A stretch of 64,000 bases of DNA from Piromyces finnis (GCA_002104945.1 MCFH01000019.1:32501-96500); one strand, 5' to 3'. Counted from the first letter of the stretch, positions 1-19,231 are shown. Notes: a model not told the origin generated them from the letters alone. Program-made: numbers and translations.

Positions 1-128
1 GGGTATAGTAATATAAAATAAAAAAAAAAAAATAGCATAATATATTTAAAATAACAAATGTTAATTTTTTTTTTTTCAGTATAAAATAATTTACTATCAA
101 ATATATATATATGAAATTTAAGACTAAC

Positions 129-5234
<5,106 letters not shown>

Positions 5235-6575
5235 ATTCTTCTTTTGTTATTTATTATGTGGATAGGTAAAAGAAAAAAAAATAGTTGAATATATTATTTA
5301 AATGGTAATTGAATTGAATTAGAGGGGGGAAAAAAAATGGTTTTTGGTATATTGAAGAATAAATCAAATAATTTTTTATTTTTTATACATTTAATAAATA
5401 TAAAATTTTATTAAATGTATAGGATAACTTTGAAAAAAAAAAAAGTTGAATATATTATTCTTCTAAATGATTATAAAAAAAAAAAAGCTGTTTTTTTTTT
5501 TCTTGCTTTTGGGTCTTCTTGCTTTATCTTGTTTTTTTTTTCTTATAAAAATTTTTATATAAAGAAAATTTAAAAAAAAAAAAAATTGATTTTTCTATTT
5601 ATTTAATTATAATTAAAAAAAAAAAAAAAAAATTATTTAAATAATTTTAATTTAAATATAAAAAAAAAAGTGAAAAAAAAGAAAAAGTAATAATTATTAA
5701 ATGAGAATATAAAGGTATATAAAAAGAAATGATCATAATCAATATAAATATAAAAATGTACAAACTAAATTAATTATTTTAAATAATTTCAAATTTTATA
5801 AAAGAAAAACTCAAAGAAAAAATAAAAGTATGAATTTTATTTTATCATTTCTTCTTCTTCTTCAATATATATATAATTTCAAAAAAAAAAAAAAAAAAGT
5901 TGATAAAAGGGAAAAAAAGAAAATATAAAAATAAATATTAATGTGTATATTAAAAAAAAAAAAAAAAAAGGAAAACTAGATAGTATATACTAAAAATTTT
6001 ACAAGCAATGCATAATTTGTACTTTTAAATACTAGAAATGATGTAGTAGTAATTACTCTACCTACCACAAAGAATTATTTTAATATTCGCTATCTAATTT
6101 TTATTTCTTTAAACAAATTAAAAAACTGTTCCTATTCCACATCAACATGTTACCTTAATGTAATATAACATAATATATATCATAGTTTCCTATAATGAAA
6201 ATGTACTATTTTATTGTTATACCTTTTAATAATCATCCCTAAACTATGTTGCTTCCATAGTTTTGATTTAAATGGGTGTGAAAAGATGAATTAAAAAAAA
6301 AAAAAGAAATTAATTCAACACCCACCCACTTTATGATTCATTCCTTTTTTTATTCTTTCACTACACTTTTCAAAAAAAACAAATTGTTGTTGTTGTTGTT
6401 GTTATTATGATTAAAATACAAATACTTTATTAAAATGAATAGTGGTATTACATAGATATAATTTAAAAATGCTATAAAAAAAAAATTAAAAAAATTAAAG
6501 ATTACATATAAAAAAAAATTAAATAATTAAAATATAAAGATTGTCGTTTTCTTTTTTCATTCATTTTAAATGCTT

Positions 6576-6611
<36 letters not shown>

Positions 6612-7722
6612 AAACTTTTTTCTTTTTATAAAAAAATACATTTTGATTTTCTTTTAATATTTTTTTTTAAAATAAAAATTTAAAAAAAAAAAGGAAATAA
6701 AAAATAGAAAACTAAAAATGTATTCATTTTTCTCTATATATTTTTCTCTTTGAACAAAAAAAAAAAAAAAGGAAAAAAACAAAAGATAGGAAAATATTGA
6801 ACAAAATGAGGGGGAAAAAAAGAAAACAAAATGAAAACTCTCTTTTTTCTTTTTTAAGCCTTTTTGTTCATCTATTTTCATTATTTACTTTTTTTTTTTT
6901 AAAAAAAAAAAAAAAAACTATATTTTGATATATTGTGCTTATATCATATAATTAGATACTATATTGTGTCTCTTTTTTTCTATAATTTCTAATAAATATA
7001 TCTTAATTTTGATTATAAAAATTAATACATTTCAATTATTATTTTTCAACTCTAAATAAAAATTGAAACTTTTTTTTTTTTCATTTCTTATTTTTCAAAG
7101 TTTAATCTTCTATTTTTTTTAAACATAACATTATATTTTAATTTTTTTTTTTTTTTTCTTATTTTAAATTTTTGTTGTATACTTTTGATATTGATTAAAA
7201 ATTTATAATCCGCTAGTATTTATTAAGGAAAAACGTTAAATATGGTTGAGAATAAATCTTGCGTGTGTTAAAAAAAAAAAAAAGTTTTGTCTTTTTTAAT
7301 TCTTTTTGGATTTCTTATTTTGATTGCATATTGAAATTATACTTTTTATATATACGCTTGTTTAATGTCAAATAAATTAATATACTAAATAAATACTTTA
7401 TATGAAATAAAAAGTTATTATTTATTATTATTGACTATTCATTATGGTATATTTATTTAAATTATATTAAATTGACTATTTATAAAAATATATATATATA
7501 TTTTTTCAATCACAAAAATTAATATACATGGAATGTTTTTTTTCTAACCCTATAGGCAAGTCTAGCATAATTAAAATAATAAAAACATTCTTTATATTAA
7601 CTCTTTTTTTTGAGAAATTGTTATAGAATGTGAATTAAAAAATGGATTAATTTGTTTACATAATATAATGTTACATTATAAATATTTAATTATTCATTTA
7701 GATGTGAATTTTTTTTATTCAT
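5235..7722. other. Intergenic, upstream of MED14 and downstream of the F-box gene
   Basis: No coding signal on either strand. The stretch is A/T homopolymers and simple A-rich DNA, including a T-run near 6581-6609 and short TTG repeats near 6385. The only moderately complex part is about 5980-6270, which has no ORF and no recognised RNA fold. It should hold the MED14 promoter, but no element can be assigned. Confidence 0.7.
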
Positions 7723-9808
7723 TTATACATAAATCTTCTTCTTTCTCATAGCGTTTTTCTTTATGGCAATGGTTTTAACAACACCTTCCATGATATCCAT
7801 CATATTATAATATTTACAGAAGTTGTAACCTAAATCTTGTGGGTCATCATTCTTAAAAAAAATAAAATATTAATCATTAATGTCTTATGGGAAAAAAAAT
7901 ACACTATATAGTATTAATATCGTAAAATAATAAACTTACTTCATGGATAGAAATGTATCTTGGACCATCCTTTAACATAAATTTAATTTTACCTAATAAT
8001 TCACCCTTTCCCTTATTATAGGTACCTTGTTGGTAGTTTTCACTCTTATTGTATCTATTGGAATTGTTACTGTAATGACTATTGTTAGACTTGATGTAGG
8101 AACGGCGGTAACGGTTGTTAGCATTGCCATTTTGATCTTGGTATTGGTTAGACTTTTGACTGTTGAAGGATTGTCTACGTCTTGGTTTTGGTCTAGCGTT
8201 ATCATTGGCATCAGAGTGTAAGGAATCGGTATCCTTCTTGTAGTAGGAAGAACGCTTATTAGTACCATTTCTACTGTATTTAGCAGAGTTTCTGTTAGAG
8301 GCTTCAGATCTTGGACCCTTCTTGTAGTAACTGTTACTTCTTCTTGGTTTATATTTATTGACAGAGTTGACATCATCGTTAACTTGAGAGTCGGAATTTA
8401 AGGTTGGAAGAGAGTCTTCTTCACTGTAAGAAGACTTGGATTCTTGACTCTTCTTCATCTTTAAGGAAACTTGAGTGATGTTGAGATCTTCAGCAATGAC
8501 TCCCTTTGATTTCTTTTCTTTGGATTGGGTAGTTAATTCGTCCTTGGTTGGTTCTTTAGCAATCTTTTGGATTGGAACAATTAAATCTTCTGGGTTTGGA
8601 GCTGGTTTTTCTTCAAGAGTAGTAGCTTCTAAACCGTCAACTAAACGCTTGATAGATTCACCTTCAAGAATACATTCATCACCAACACAATATTGTTGAC
8701 AAGTGTTTAAGATGTTTTCAACACCGTTTAATACTAAAGATTCTAAACGAGTACACTTTAAACCAACTTCCTTGATACTTCTAGTAGTGATATTATAACA
8801 GTATGAAAGATCAAGGAATCTGAGTTTAGAGTCTTCATTTTCAGCTAAAGCGTTCAATGAGCTATCAGTGATTTGATCACAGAAAGATATATCTAAAGTG
8901 GTAAGACCCTTTAATTTACTAGCTAATTTAACAATAGAGTGATCAGTAACATTTTGACAATTTTCAAGGATAACGGTTTCAATTTCTGGGCAACGAGAAA
9001 CAACCCAATCTAACATTTGATCAGTAATTGGACTATTACGAAGATTTAAAGTAACTAATGGACGAGTGAAACTTTCATCACCCATATCAACTGGAGAAGT
9101 AGATTCCTTACTATCACCAAGATTTAATTCACGAATATTTTTTAAACTGATTAAAGCAGCTGGAATAATACCAACAGAGACATTTGTGAAAGATAAATCA
9201 ATTTTTTCTAAATCTTTACATTGTTTACAAAGTTGTGGAATGAAAGCATCAGTTAAACCAACACAACCTGGTAAATATAAGTTCTTTAATTGTGGGCAGT
9301 GATTACCAATAGAATGTAAAAGAATGTTGGTAACATTTGGGGAATTTGAGATAGTAAAAGTATCTAAATTAGTAAGTGGCTTTAAAGCATTTTCGATATC
9401 ACCCATCCAAATATCAGCAGTACCTGAAATTTCTAAACTTTTAACTAAAAGTTTATAATTGTTTTCAGAGCTGCTTTCATTAATAGCCTTTAAAAACTTT
9501 TCAAAACAATTTGAAGATGTAATCATAACATTTTGGTATAATGATTCAATAATTGGTTTTGACCAGGTTTTACAAACAGTTAATAACTTGTATTTTTCTT
9601 CACATGAAAGGTATTGGAAAATTAATTTTAAAATTTTTTCAGAGAATAATCCCTTACTTTCACCTTCACTAAAATATAATAATATACATATAAAAAATTA
9701 ATATTTCATCATTCTATTAAAAAAATAAGATTTAAAATTATGCATTTTTCTATATGCATTTTTTTTAAAAAAAATCTATATAGATATTTACCTGTTTTCA
9801 ACTGACAT
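7723..9808 (-). CDS. F-box / leucine-rich-repeat protein with basic low-complexity tail
   Basis: Probable substrate receptor of an SCF (Skp1-cullin-F-box) ubiquitin ligase. Exons: 9808-9792, 9668-7940, 7851-7723 (624 aa). The 17-nt first exon encodes MSVEN and the split serine, and both introns keep phase. Residues about 8-52 form an F-box (SEKILKLIFQYLSCEEKYKL, then VCKTWSK). Residues about 70-330 carry repeated LRRs of the cysteine-containing type (for example LTTLDISFCDQITDSSLNAL). Residues about 370-565 are Ser/Asn/Arg/Tyr-rich, with repeated SYYKK motifs and RRR clusters. The C-terminus (about 570-624, GKIKFMLKDGPRYISI then DDPQDLGYNFCKYYN) is a compact non-repetitive module divided by the last intron; I cannot name it. 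Codon use is strongly biased (AAG, GGT, TTC, ACC) compared with MED14, suggesting good expression. The target protein is unknown. Confidence 0.88.
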
Positions 9809-12800
9809 GATTGTTATTTATTATATAAATTCTATAAAATATAAATAATAATTTATATTATTAGTTCATACTATTCATTTACTACTACTTTATATTGATT
9901 TCTTTATTTTTTTTTAAAAAAAATGATATTTATTTTTCTATTATGTTTTTTATATATTTTTCTAAAAAAGGAAACTTTTAGCGATTTAAATTATTCACTG
10001 ATTTTTTTTTATTAATTTTAAATTTCTTATCATTATTCTATTATTATAATTATTCTATCCATACAACTTTGGAATTAAAAAGAGTACTATAAAACAAAAA
10101 TAGTTTAAAATTGATAAAAAAAAAACATCCAATTGATATAATCTACTTTTTTTATCCAATGTTGTCTAATTTTTTATTTATTTATTTGGTTTATATTTAT
10201 TTAGCGGTGTATTTTATATTTTTTATTATTGCCTATAGTTTAGCGCAAGTATTTTTTTTTCTTTTGATTAGTTTTTAATATTTCTTATTTTAAAAAAAAA
10301 TATATTTTAAACTATTTTTTTTCTTTTTTTTTCTTTTTTTTACTTCTTTATAATACTATATTACACTATTTTTTTTATCAAGGTACTATTTGTATTTCCA
10401 AAGAATTCATCAAGTTAACAAGTTAATCAATAGTTACTTTTAATAAGAAAAAAAGTTGCTTGTGTGTATGTGTTTATATGCGTATATGTAATAGATATTG
10501 TGCGCCTGCTGAATATTTATTTTATTAATAAATATAAATAAATTGAACAAAAAAAAGTGTTATATAAAGAAAAGAAAAGAAAAAAAAAACTAAAAATGCG
10601 TGTTTTTTTAAAAAAAAAAAAAAAGTGTTAATTTGTCAATGATTTAAAATTGAGTAAAGAAATGAACAAAATATAAATAAATAAATAAAAAAAAAATTTT
10701 AAAACTATTTTTTTTTTTTTTTAAATAATTAATAGAATTAAAAATTATTTAATTTTATGATTCAATAATTAGGAATAAAATATTAATAATAAATAATAAT
10801 AATAATTTAAATTTATTCTTTTTTTTTTTAATATATTTTTTTTTTTTGACTATAATAAGAAATAAAAAATTTAATATAGAATAAGGTTTTTTTTTTGAGT
10901 AAATGTAATGATTTATTTAATCATTAATTGTTTTATTCATTGATATATGAATGAATTGCAGTGGTAAAGTTTAGAAAGAACACTGCTATTATTCCTATAA
11001 TTTACTTGATATTTATTTATTTATTATATATTTATTCATTTATTATTGAAAAGAAATGCACTTTTGTATCAACATTTAAAATAAAAAAAAGAATTATATA
11101 TATTACAATATATTTTAACTATATATTATGGAATATTTTTAATTTTAAAAAAAAATGTACTTTTTACATTATCTCATATATTATAATTCAATATAAAAAA
11201 AATGGATTATTTCCTTTTAGAGAAGCATCACCTACACCAAAACAATCACCAAATAAACTAAATAGAAACATTTCTTCTAAATTAATTCAACAACACTAAC
11301 GTTTAGTTTTAAAAGTCAATGCGTTATTTCATCATCTTTTAAAGGTATAATGGATTCTTTTTTTTTACCTTATTGCTGCTACCCTCACCTTAGCTTTCCT
11401 TATTTCCTGGTTGTTGTCTGATGTTTTGCTACGCTTTCCACCAAAGAATTTTTATATTAAAATTTAAGGATGTTCATGTATTTCCATATATTACAATATA
11501 TGCTTTGAATATAATCAATAATAATTTAATATAATTAAACATTTATTTATTGAATTGATTCTATATATATTAATTAATTAATTAATTATATAAGTAGCCA
11601 ATCAAAATCCTGTACCAATATTCATTTTTTCATTATTTAAAAAGGTAATTTATTCTTTTTTTTTTTTTACTAAATAAGTAAAATAAAAAAGAAAACAATT
11701 TTATTTATAGTTTATTATATGGTATAATATATTGTAATATATTGTGATTTATAATTGATAATTAAAAAAGGGAAATATTAAAAAGAAAAAATATATTAAA
11801 AATAGAATATTCAATAAAAGATTTTATTATGAACAAAAGAGGAGAAAGGAAGGAAAGGAAGGAAATAAGAAAAATTAAGTAAAAATGGAAAGGACAATTG
11901 TTGCTGGTGCTGTTGCTGTTGCTGCCTCCTACAATAATAACAATTAATTTTTTATTTTTTTATTTTTTTAAAAAAAAAATTGATATTTTATGGAAATTGT
12001 GGGTGATTAAGGCAAAATGAATTAAATTTTGATGTAGATGTGGCGTTAACATTTTCACTATATATATCTTTTTTTTTTGTCTTGTAATTGTAGCATTAAA
12101 TAATGTAAGTAACAATAGTGATGTATCTCAATCGTTCAAAGTTTATTGTTAAAGGATGAAATAGCAACAATAACTTTTTTTATATATAATCTGTGTGTTG
12201 TTATTAAAATAATTATTAATCTCTTTTTATTTTATCATAAACTATTTTTTGTAATAAAGTAGAAAGGTCTTTCCATTAATATTGTTTTATATTAGTTTTT
12301 TTAATTGTATTTGCTCTCTACCAATGATAATAATAATACTTAGAATAATAATTAGAATAATAGGAATAGGAATACTAATTAATATGTGAACCAACAACCA
12401 TCATTAAGCAATAATTAAATAATAAATAGAATAAATTGTCATAATAAAAACAATATTTAAAGTAATATTATAAAGGTTAAATTAAACCATTTTAATTATT
12501 GAAATAAATAATTAAACTATTGGGATTTAATCTATTTAATAAGAAAAGTTGTTTTTTTTTTTTACCTAAGAAATGATCATTGCTATTATAACTAACTAAC
12601 CCTATCAGTTGTTGTAATTGATCGTGTATACCATTATTAATATATTATTCATAGTGTATGCTGTAATTGATATCCTACTGACAATGTATGTTGTTGTTAT
12701 TGCACTTATTTTTATAAAATAGCACTCTACATACACGATATTGAACGACTCTTTTTATTAATTTAAAATTTTTTGTGTTTCATTTATTTTCTTTCCAAAA

Positions 12801-13815
12801 AAAGTAATTTTTATAATTATTTAATTTTAATTATATGTATAAAAAAAAAAAATAAATGATAGAACTGTAGAAAGAGGGTATTTAATGAATGAATGAAATC
12901 TACTAATAAAAATAACGACATTAACGGTAGCAACAACAATAAAACTAATAATGATAACAATAATCCTTATAATAAAATTAATGCATTTATAACTTTTAAT
13001 ATTAAACTTTTTTAATTAAATAAAGTTGGCTTTTTTTTTTTTTTTTTTTTTTTTTGGCTTTTAAATTTTTACTAAAAAAATTTCAATTAATCTAACCTTT
13101 TTAATTAACCTTTTTTTTTTTAAAAAAAATTACAAGCCAAAACTTTTTAATTAGAAAAGATGACTGTTGAATAGAATGTCAAATTTAATGTTATTTTTTC
13201 TATCCTTATTATTCTGTTAGATGAATGATATATAACATTATTTTATATATCAAATTACTAAAAAAAAAAGATTTTTATATACGATGAAATCAAAAAACAA
13301 ACAATAATGTGCTAATAATAAAACATACTTTTTTACATATTTATAAAAATAGTTTAAAAGTGAAAACACTAAAAAATATACTTTTTATCTATGTTATTCG
13401 ACTATCTTTTTTTTTTTTTTTTTTTAAAAAAAGTGGATTTTATAAAATAACTTGATATTTTATATTTATTGAATTTTTAATAATTTAATTTAGTTGTGTT
13501 TTGTATAGATATATATAATATAAATATAAAGAGAAAAATAAAAAATAATAGAGATATAAATTAGATTATTTTATTTATTTATCTATTCTATATATTGAAT
13601 AATTTTGGATAATAAATTAGATTTCTTTTTTTTTTTTTTTTTTAAATGCTTTCTATAAGGATTAAAATTGTAGTGTTGAATGAAAATAAAGAGATGCTAA
13701 TAATAAAAAAAAAATAAAAAAAAAAAAGGCATGTATGAAGTTTTTTTTTTATCTTTCGATAATCATAATATAAAATTAATAATAAAGGTAGTAGAAAAAA
13801 AAAAAAAAAAAAGGA
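9809..13815. other. 4-kb intergenic region between two minus-strand genes
   Basis: Mostly A/T homopolymer and AT-rich simple DNA. Two patches look less simple. At 11221-11299 there is an acceptor-like TTTTAG followed by an open frame reading SPTPKQSPNKLNRN to a stop, with no acceptable start exon found. At 11375-11450 there is a relatively GC-rich stretch with a 27-codon minus-strand frame containing GGKRSKTSDNNQEIRKAK. Neither supports a gene model. No RNA gene was recognised. Confidence 0.6.
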
Positions 13816-15849
13816 TTATTGTTTCATTTCATTTCCATCTTTTTTAACAACAGTTAAACTCTTAAACATTTCATCAATAGATTCCATTCTAATTTTACGT
13901 TTGAAACTGTCTTTAATACCAGTTCTTGAACTGGAATTATCAAAAAGTTTTGATGATAAAATTGAAGATTTTAATTTTGATTTATCTCCCTTGGTAATGG
14001 AATTATTACTTCTACTTTGTTTTTGTCTTTGTCTTATTTTTTCTCTCTTTATTCTTTGCTTTTCTTTTTTGGTTAATCTTCCGGTTTTTAAAAGAAGTGG
14101 ATTAATGGTTCTTTCTTGGGAATATAAATTTTTTTCCTTCTTAATTTTTTCTAATTGCCAGTATACATATTCTTCATCACCTTTTTTTTTTTTTTTTTTT
14201 TTTAAATATTAATATATTATTTTTATAAAAAAAAATAAAAAAAAATTAATATTACAAAGAATATAATAAAAAGAAACATATCAATGATGGTGTATTACTT
14301 TACATATTTTTTTATTTTATATATTATCATTATTCATTCAATTTATTTCATTTAGTAAAGAAATAAATATTTACCTTCTAATGGATGGAAATCTAGTTTT
14401 TCTTCCATACCTCTAACAGTGATACCACCATTTCTGAAAACAATATTAACTAATTCTTTGGCAACACTTTGCTTAAACTTTACATAACCAAACTTATTAC
14501 CATAGTCGAAATCAACAAATGAAACTTGGGCATATTGTTCAAAAGCTTGCTATTGATTAAAAATAAATAGATGGATAATGAGATTTATGGATGAATATCA
14601 ATGTTGATATATATATTTTTTTGAAAAATAAATAAATAAATAAAAACATAATAAATAATATTTACTTTAATAAATTCTCTTTGGACATTTTCTTCTACCG
14701 GTCCAAATTGGGCAACCTTGTTAAGTGGATAGGCTTTTGGAAGTTTAGATTTTACAATTTCAACATCTGGTTTTCTATTTTAAAATGATCATAAATATTT
14801 TATTTAGAATAATGTTAATTCTTCGTTCATCATCCCTTTTATTTTATTTTATTTTTTTTTTTAAAAAAAAAGTATATGGCATCTTTTCGATTATACCTGA
14901 TAGTTCTAACATAAATTCTTTGATCTTCATAGGTTATTGGTGTAACAAGAGTATTGATTATTGGATTAACTTCATAAAAATCAACAATGTAGGTACCCTT
15001 TATAATGAACATGAAGTAAAATTTAATAGAATTAATAATTAATATCTCGATGTTTTAACATGATAAATATATTATTAATTTAAGGGCTATTTTTTTATTT
15101 TATTGAATGATGCTTACTTCTTTAGTTCCAAAAGAAATATTTTCAACACCCCCGTACTTTGAAAATATAGTTTGAATTTCAATGGGTGAAATAGAATCTG
15201 TAAAACCAGACTATTTTACATATTATATAAATATATTGATATTGAACATTTGTTATTGAAATTTTATTTTAATTATTATCTATTAAATTCATTTCATGGT
15301 TTCAAATGATTTGACAATCCTTTTTAAATTATAAAAAAATATAAAAACGTAAAAACTTACAACTTCTAAACTACAATTCAATGGTTTCTTTTGTGGAATA
15401 TTAGCTGGAGAAAATGGTGATTTTCTTCTCAAGTATTGATAATCATTGGTAAATTCAACAAAATCATTACCTTGATTGACTAAAATATTCAAAATCGCAT
15501 TCTTATCTTCAGTAATAGCCTTGACTCTTTTAAATGAAAATAAAGTTTCAACAGGAAGCCCTAATAATAATAGAAACATAATGAAAGATTTTTTTTTTTT
15601 TTTTCCATGGGTATTTGAAATTTATATTAAAAAATGTTTTTCGTATTATTATGGAATTTCCTTTAGAATATTTATAATATATAAAATTTAATGGTAATAT
15701 TGTTTATTTTAATTCATTTACATACATCCGTTTAAAGTCCATTCGGTTTTTGGGCAGCTTGAAAGCACTGATTTAATTTCTTGGTCACTTAAATAAAATT
15801 TGAATAATTCTAAAATTCTTAAAGGAACAGATTCGAATTCAACTTCCAT
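13816..15849 (-). CDS. La-related protein, LARP7/Pof8-like (LaM-RRM-xRRM)
   Basis: RNA-binding La-module protein, probably nuclear. Exons: 15849-15726, 15560-15361, 15210-15118, 14997-14897, 14774-14666, 14549-14375, 14180-13816 (388 aa, all phases agree). Residues 1-95 are a La motif (LFKFYLSD, WLPVETLFSFKRVKAIT, YLRRKSPF). Residues about 105-190 are an RRM (IQTIFSKYGGVENISFG). Residues about 195-275 are an atypical xRRM, with RNP3-like FVDF, then GYVKF and a terminal EEYVYW, as in LARP7/p65/Pof8. The tail is strongly basic (RLTKKEKQRIKREKIRQRQ). LaM residues that hold UUU-3'OH in genuine La align with other residues here (Q20 to Leu, Y23 to Phe). This favours a LARP7/Pof8 relative, which assembles telomerase RNA in fission yeast, over housekeeping La. 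Assignment to the La superfamily is secure; the subfamily is inferred. Confidence 0.85.
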
Positions 15850-16922
15850 GTTGGTATATATGGTATATATATTTCTTTTTATTATTATTACTAATATTGT
15901 TATCGTTATTTTTATTGTTATTATTTTATTATTTTTAAAATATGAATTTATAATAAAGGTATAATGAATAAAAAAAATAAAGAATTAGTAAATTGTTGAA
16001 ATTTGGTTTTCAATAATTAAAATCTGTCAGTGATAAATTATCTTATTAATTATAAAAATATATACATTTTAGAGATAAATTATATATGCTGTTGTGTTTT
16101 TATTTTTAAATATCTTTTAATCTTGTGTCTTTACAAGATGTCTGATATCTATATTGGTATTATTACAATTTATCTTGGTTGTTAAAATTACCTAAAATTT
16201 TATTTTTTTAAAAAAATTATGAGAACCAATATTATCCAATCATTATACTATATAATATATTGAAAATACTAAAATCAATATATTTTTTAAAATATTTTTC
16301 ATAACTATTAAATTTTAAAAATAATTAAAAATAATATCCTAATTTTTTATTATTTCATAATTAATTTTTAATTAAAATTAATGTATACAATAAATATTAA
16401 ATGTATTGTAATTAATTTATATTTTTGTGACTTTAAATTTAAAGATTTAATTTATTAGGAAGGATTATTTCTTTTATCTATTTTTTTTTTCTCAACTTAA
16501 TTTTAACAAATTTCAAAAAGGTAATTTTAATTGTAATTCTTAAAAATTAACAAATAAAATAAAGGAGTACACATCATTCAATCAATAAATATTAATAACT
16601 ACATTTAGGATAGTTAATATTAACAAATGTAAAAAATTAGATAAAGAAAATTGTTTCAATATGAAGTTGTTTCAACCACCACCACTCCAAACTAAAAATC
16701 ACAACTATTCATTATTATCATTAATATTAAAAAAATATTCAACGATATTAAATAATTTAAAGGAATAATAAATTTTATGAATAAATAATTAGATATATAC
16801 TTTTATGAATGCCTAAAAATTAAAATGAAATTTTATAAATTTTTCGAAATTTTATTTTAATTCTAAATTCTATTTTATTATTATATATTATAAAGTTAAG
16901 TACCATTAACTTTAAAATTATA
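15850..16922. promoter_or_regulatory. Divergent intergenic region (La-related gene / DCN1 gene)
   Basis: About 1.07 kb lies between two divergent starts, so promoters of both genes must be here. It is plain AT-rich DNA; no motif can be singled out and no ORF is present. Confidence 0.5.
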
Positions 16923-18593
16923 ATGGTTCAAAAAGTAAGTATTTTCTATGATATTTATTAATAGGATAATTATCTTGATAATTGTCAATGCTGTTTATTA
17001 AAAAAAAATATGTATATATATATGTATAAATTGTTATTTAAATATTAGCGAAGAATATCAGAAAAACTTCAAAAAAATAAAAAGAAAAGAGTATCTCTTA
17101 CTAAATCTATAAAGTAATAAAAATTTAGAATATTTTATCAATTTAACCCTGAATAATAATTTATCTATTTTCAACTTTATATATATATGTATAATTATAA
17201 AAATTATTAGAACTACTCAAGAAGAGAATGAGGTATAATATTTTTAGCATAACATTAAAATACGACTTTTTATAAATGTTGATAATATACACTTTATTTT
17301 TTTTAACTTATTTTTAACTTTTTTTTATAGACATCATTTTCAGAAAAGAAATGTAGAGAATGGTTTAATTTCTATTGCAGTATGTAAATATATATATATA
17401 TTTTATACAATTTTATAATTGTATATACTAAAACCTTATTAAATAAAAAAAAAAAAAAAAAAAGAAAAAGATGATCCCGAAGAAATAGGTCCTGAGGGAA
17501 TAGAAAGATTTTGTTATGACTTAAATATTGGTCTTGAAAGTGTAATTATAGAATGAATATAAAAATTATTTCTTTATACCAAAATTTTATATAGTTTTTA
17601 GTATTAAATTTGATATCTATTTTCAAATTCAATAGAAAGAAATATTAATCATTGCTTATTTTATGGATGCAATGCAAATGGGATATTTCGAATATGATGA
17701 ATGGTTAAAAGGAATGAAGAAAATGCGGTAAGCTTCAGAAGTAGACAACATAAATTTTTGCTGAGAATTATAATTTTTGATTATCATAAAAATTTTTTTT
17801 TATAAATACAATTTTTTTTTTTTTTGATACATATCTATATACTCTTTTTTTTAACTATTAAAAAACTCTCATTTAAATTTATATAAATAAATATATATTT
17901 AAAAAAAAAAGTGTTGACTCTATAGAAAAACTAAAACAAAAATTACCTGAATTTGAAAGTTATTTGTTAGATCCGGTTTTTTTCAACAATCTTTACAAAT
18001 ACGCTTATAATTTTTCTAAAATAGACAATCAAAAATATATTGATTTGGAAGTTGCAATAGGTAATAATAATAATAAAGATAAAAATAATAATTACAACAA
18101 ACGAACGAACGAACAACAAAATAATAATACAAAGTTATTAATCTAACATTTTAAAAAAAAAGGTTTATGGAAAATTTTATTAGATGAAAATATATGTCCA
18201 ATAATGAATTCATTTATAGAATTTTTAAATGCTAATGAAAATGTTAAAGTTATAAATAAGGATCAATGGTCAAATTTTTTAGAGTTTTCAAATAATATTC
18301 CAGCAGATTTAAATACTTATGATGACGCTGGAGCATGTAAGTATATATTTGGTGTAGAAAAACCGTATTTTCCATTTAATTTTCATTTTTATAATAAATA
18401 TAATGAACTAAATAAATTAAATAATATTAATAAATATTTTACTTTATAAACACAGGGCCAGTACTATTTGATGTATGTATAATTATATATATATATTTTA
18501 AATTGAAATAATAATTAATATATATTAATATTATTTAAAATATAGGAATATATTTTATACTTGAAAGAACAACAACAAAGACAACTTATATAA
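16923..18593 (+). CDS. DCN1-like (DCUN1D) cullin neddylation protein
   Basis: Scaffold-type co-E3 that brings Ubc12~Nedd8 to cullins and so activates cullin-RING ligases. Ten exons: 16923-16934, 17049-17113, 17211-17232, 17331-17379, 17471-17541, 17636-17727, 17912-18060, 18163-18336, 18456-18472, 18546-18593 (232 aa). The N-terminus is short and basic (LQKNKKKRVSLTKSIKK) with no UBA domain, resembling DCUN1D4/5-type nuclear forms. The PONY/DUF298 domain fills the rest: KKCREWFNFY, EEIGPEGIERFCYDL, QMGYFEYDEWLKGMKKM, and the C-terminal cullin-binding segment DDAGAWPVLFDEYILYL. The aromatic-proline core WPVLFDEY is made by joining the 17-nt exon, which strongly supports that small exon. Several acceptors follow A-runs. 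It works in the same SCF pathway as the F-box gene 7 kb to the left, although adjacency need not imply co-regulation. Confidence 0.93.
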
Positions 18594-19015
18594 TTTGGGT
18601 ATTATTTACTACTTTTTATGCGGGTATGAAAAAAGATGTCTTATCTTTTTGAAATGTTGGGTTTTTATTATTTTGCCTCTTATCTATGTAATTTATTATT
18701 ACTTTTAAACCATATACTATTTTAATTTGATGTTTTAATTTTTCGAATTAGGAAAAAAAAAAAGTTTTTTTTTTTTTTTTATTTTTTTTTATTTTCTTTG
18801 AAAAAGCATTATTTTTTTTGAATCGTAATAAAATGATATATATATTTATACTATTATTTGTATCATAAATATATGTATAAAACAATATTATTTATTTTTA
18901 ATATAATAATGCCATTAGAACTATGATGATAATTATTATTATATCTAAACATCATTAAACAAAATAGAAATAAGCAAAAAGCTTTTCTTTTTCTTTTATT
19001 TAAAAAATGTAATTT

Positions 19016-19050
<35 letters not shown>

Positions 19051-19192
19051 TTACTACTACTGATTTGTACATAATCCCAATTTTATAATTTTTTATAATA
19101 AAATTTTTTTTATTTAATATAATTAATATATTATAAATTTAATTATGGAGGTGTAAAGCATTAAAAAAAAATTTTTTTTTTATTATTTATTT

Positions 19193-19231
<39 letters not shown>

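Noticed and set aside
6654-6881. Phe/Lys-rich minus-strand ORF, and similar ones at 26047, 26387, 41608 and 46407
   Set aside because: Products of T/A homopolymer DNA, without coding composition or homology.
7993-8376. 127-codon ORF within the F-box/LRR gene, and plus-strand ORFs at 8027, 8475, 9066 and 9459
   Set aside because: Shadows in other frames of a long coding exon with biased codons.
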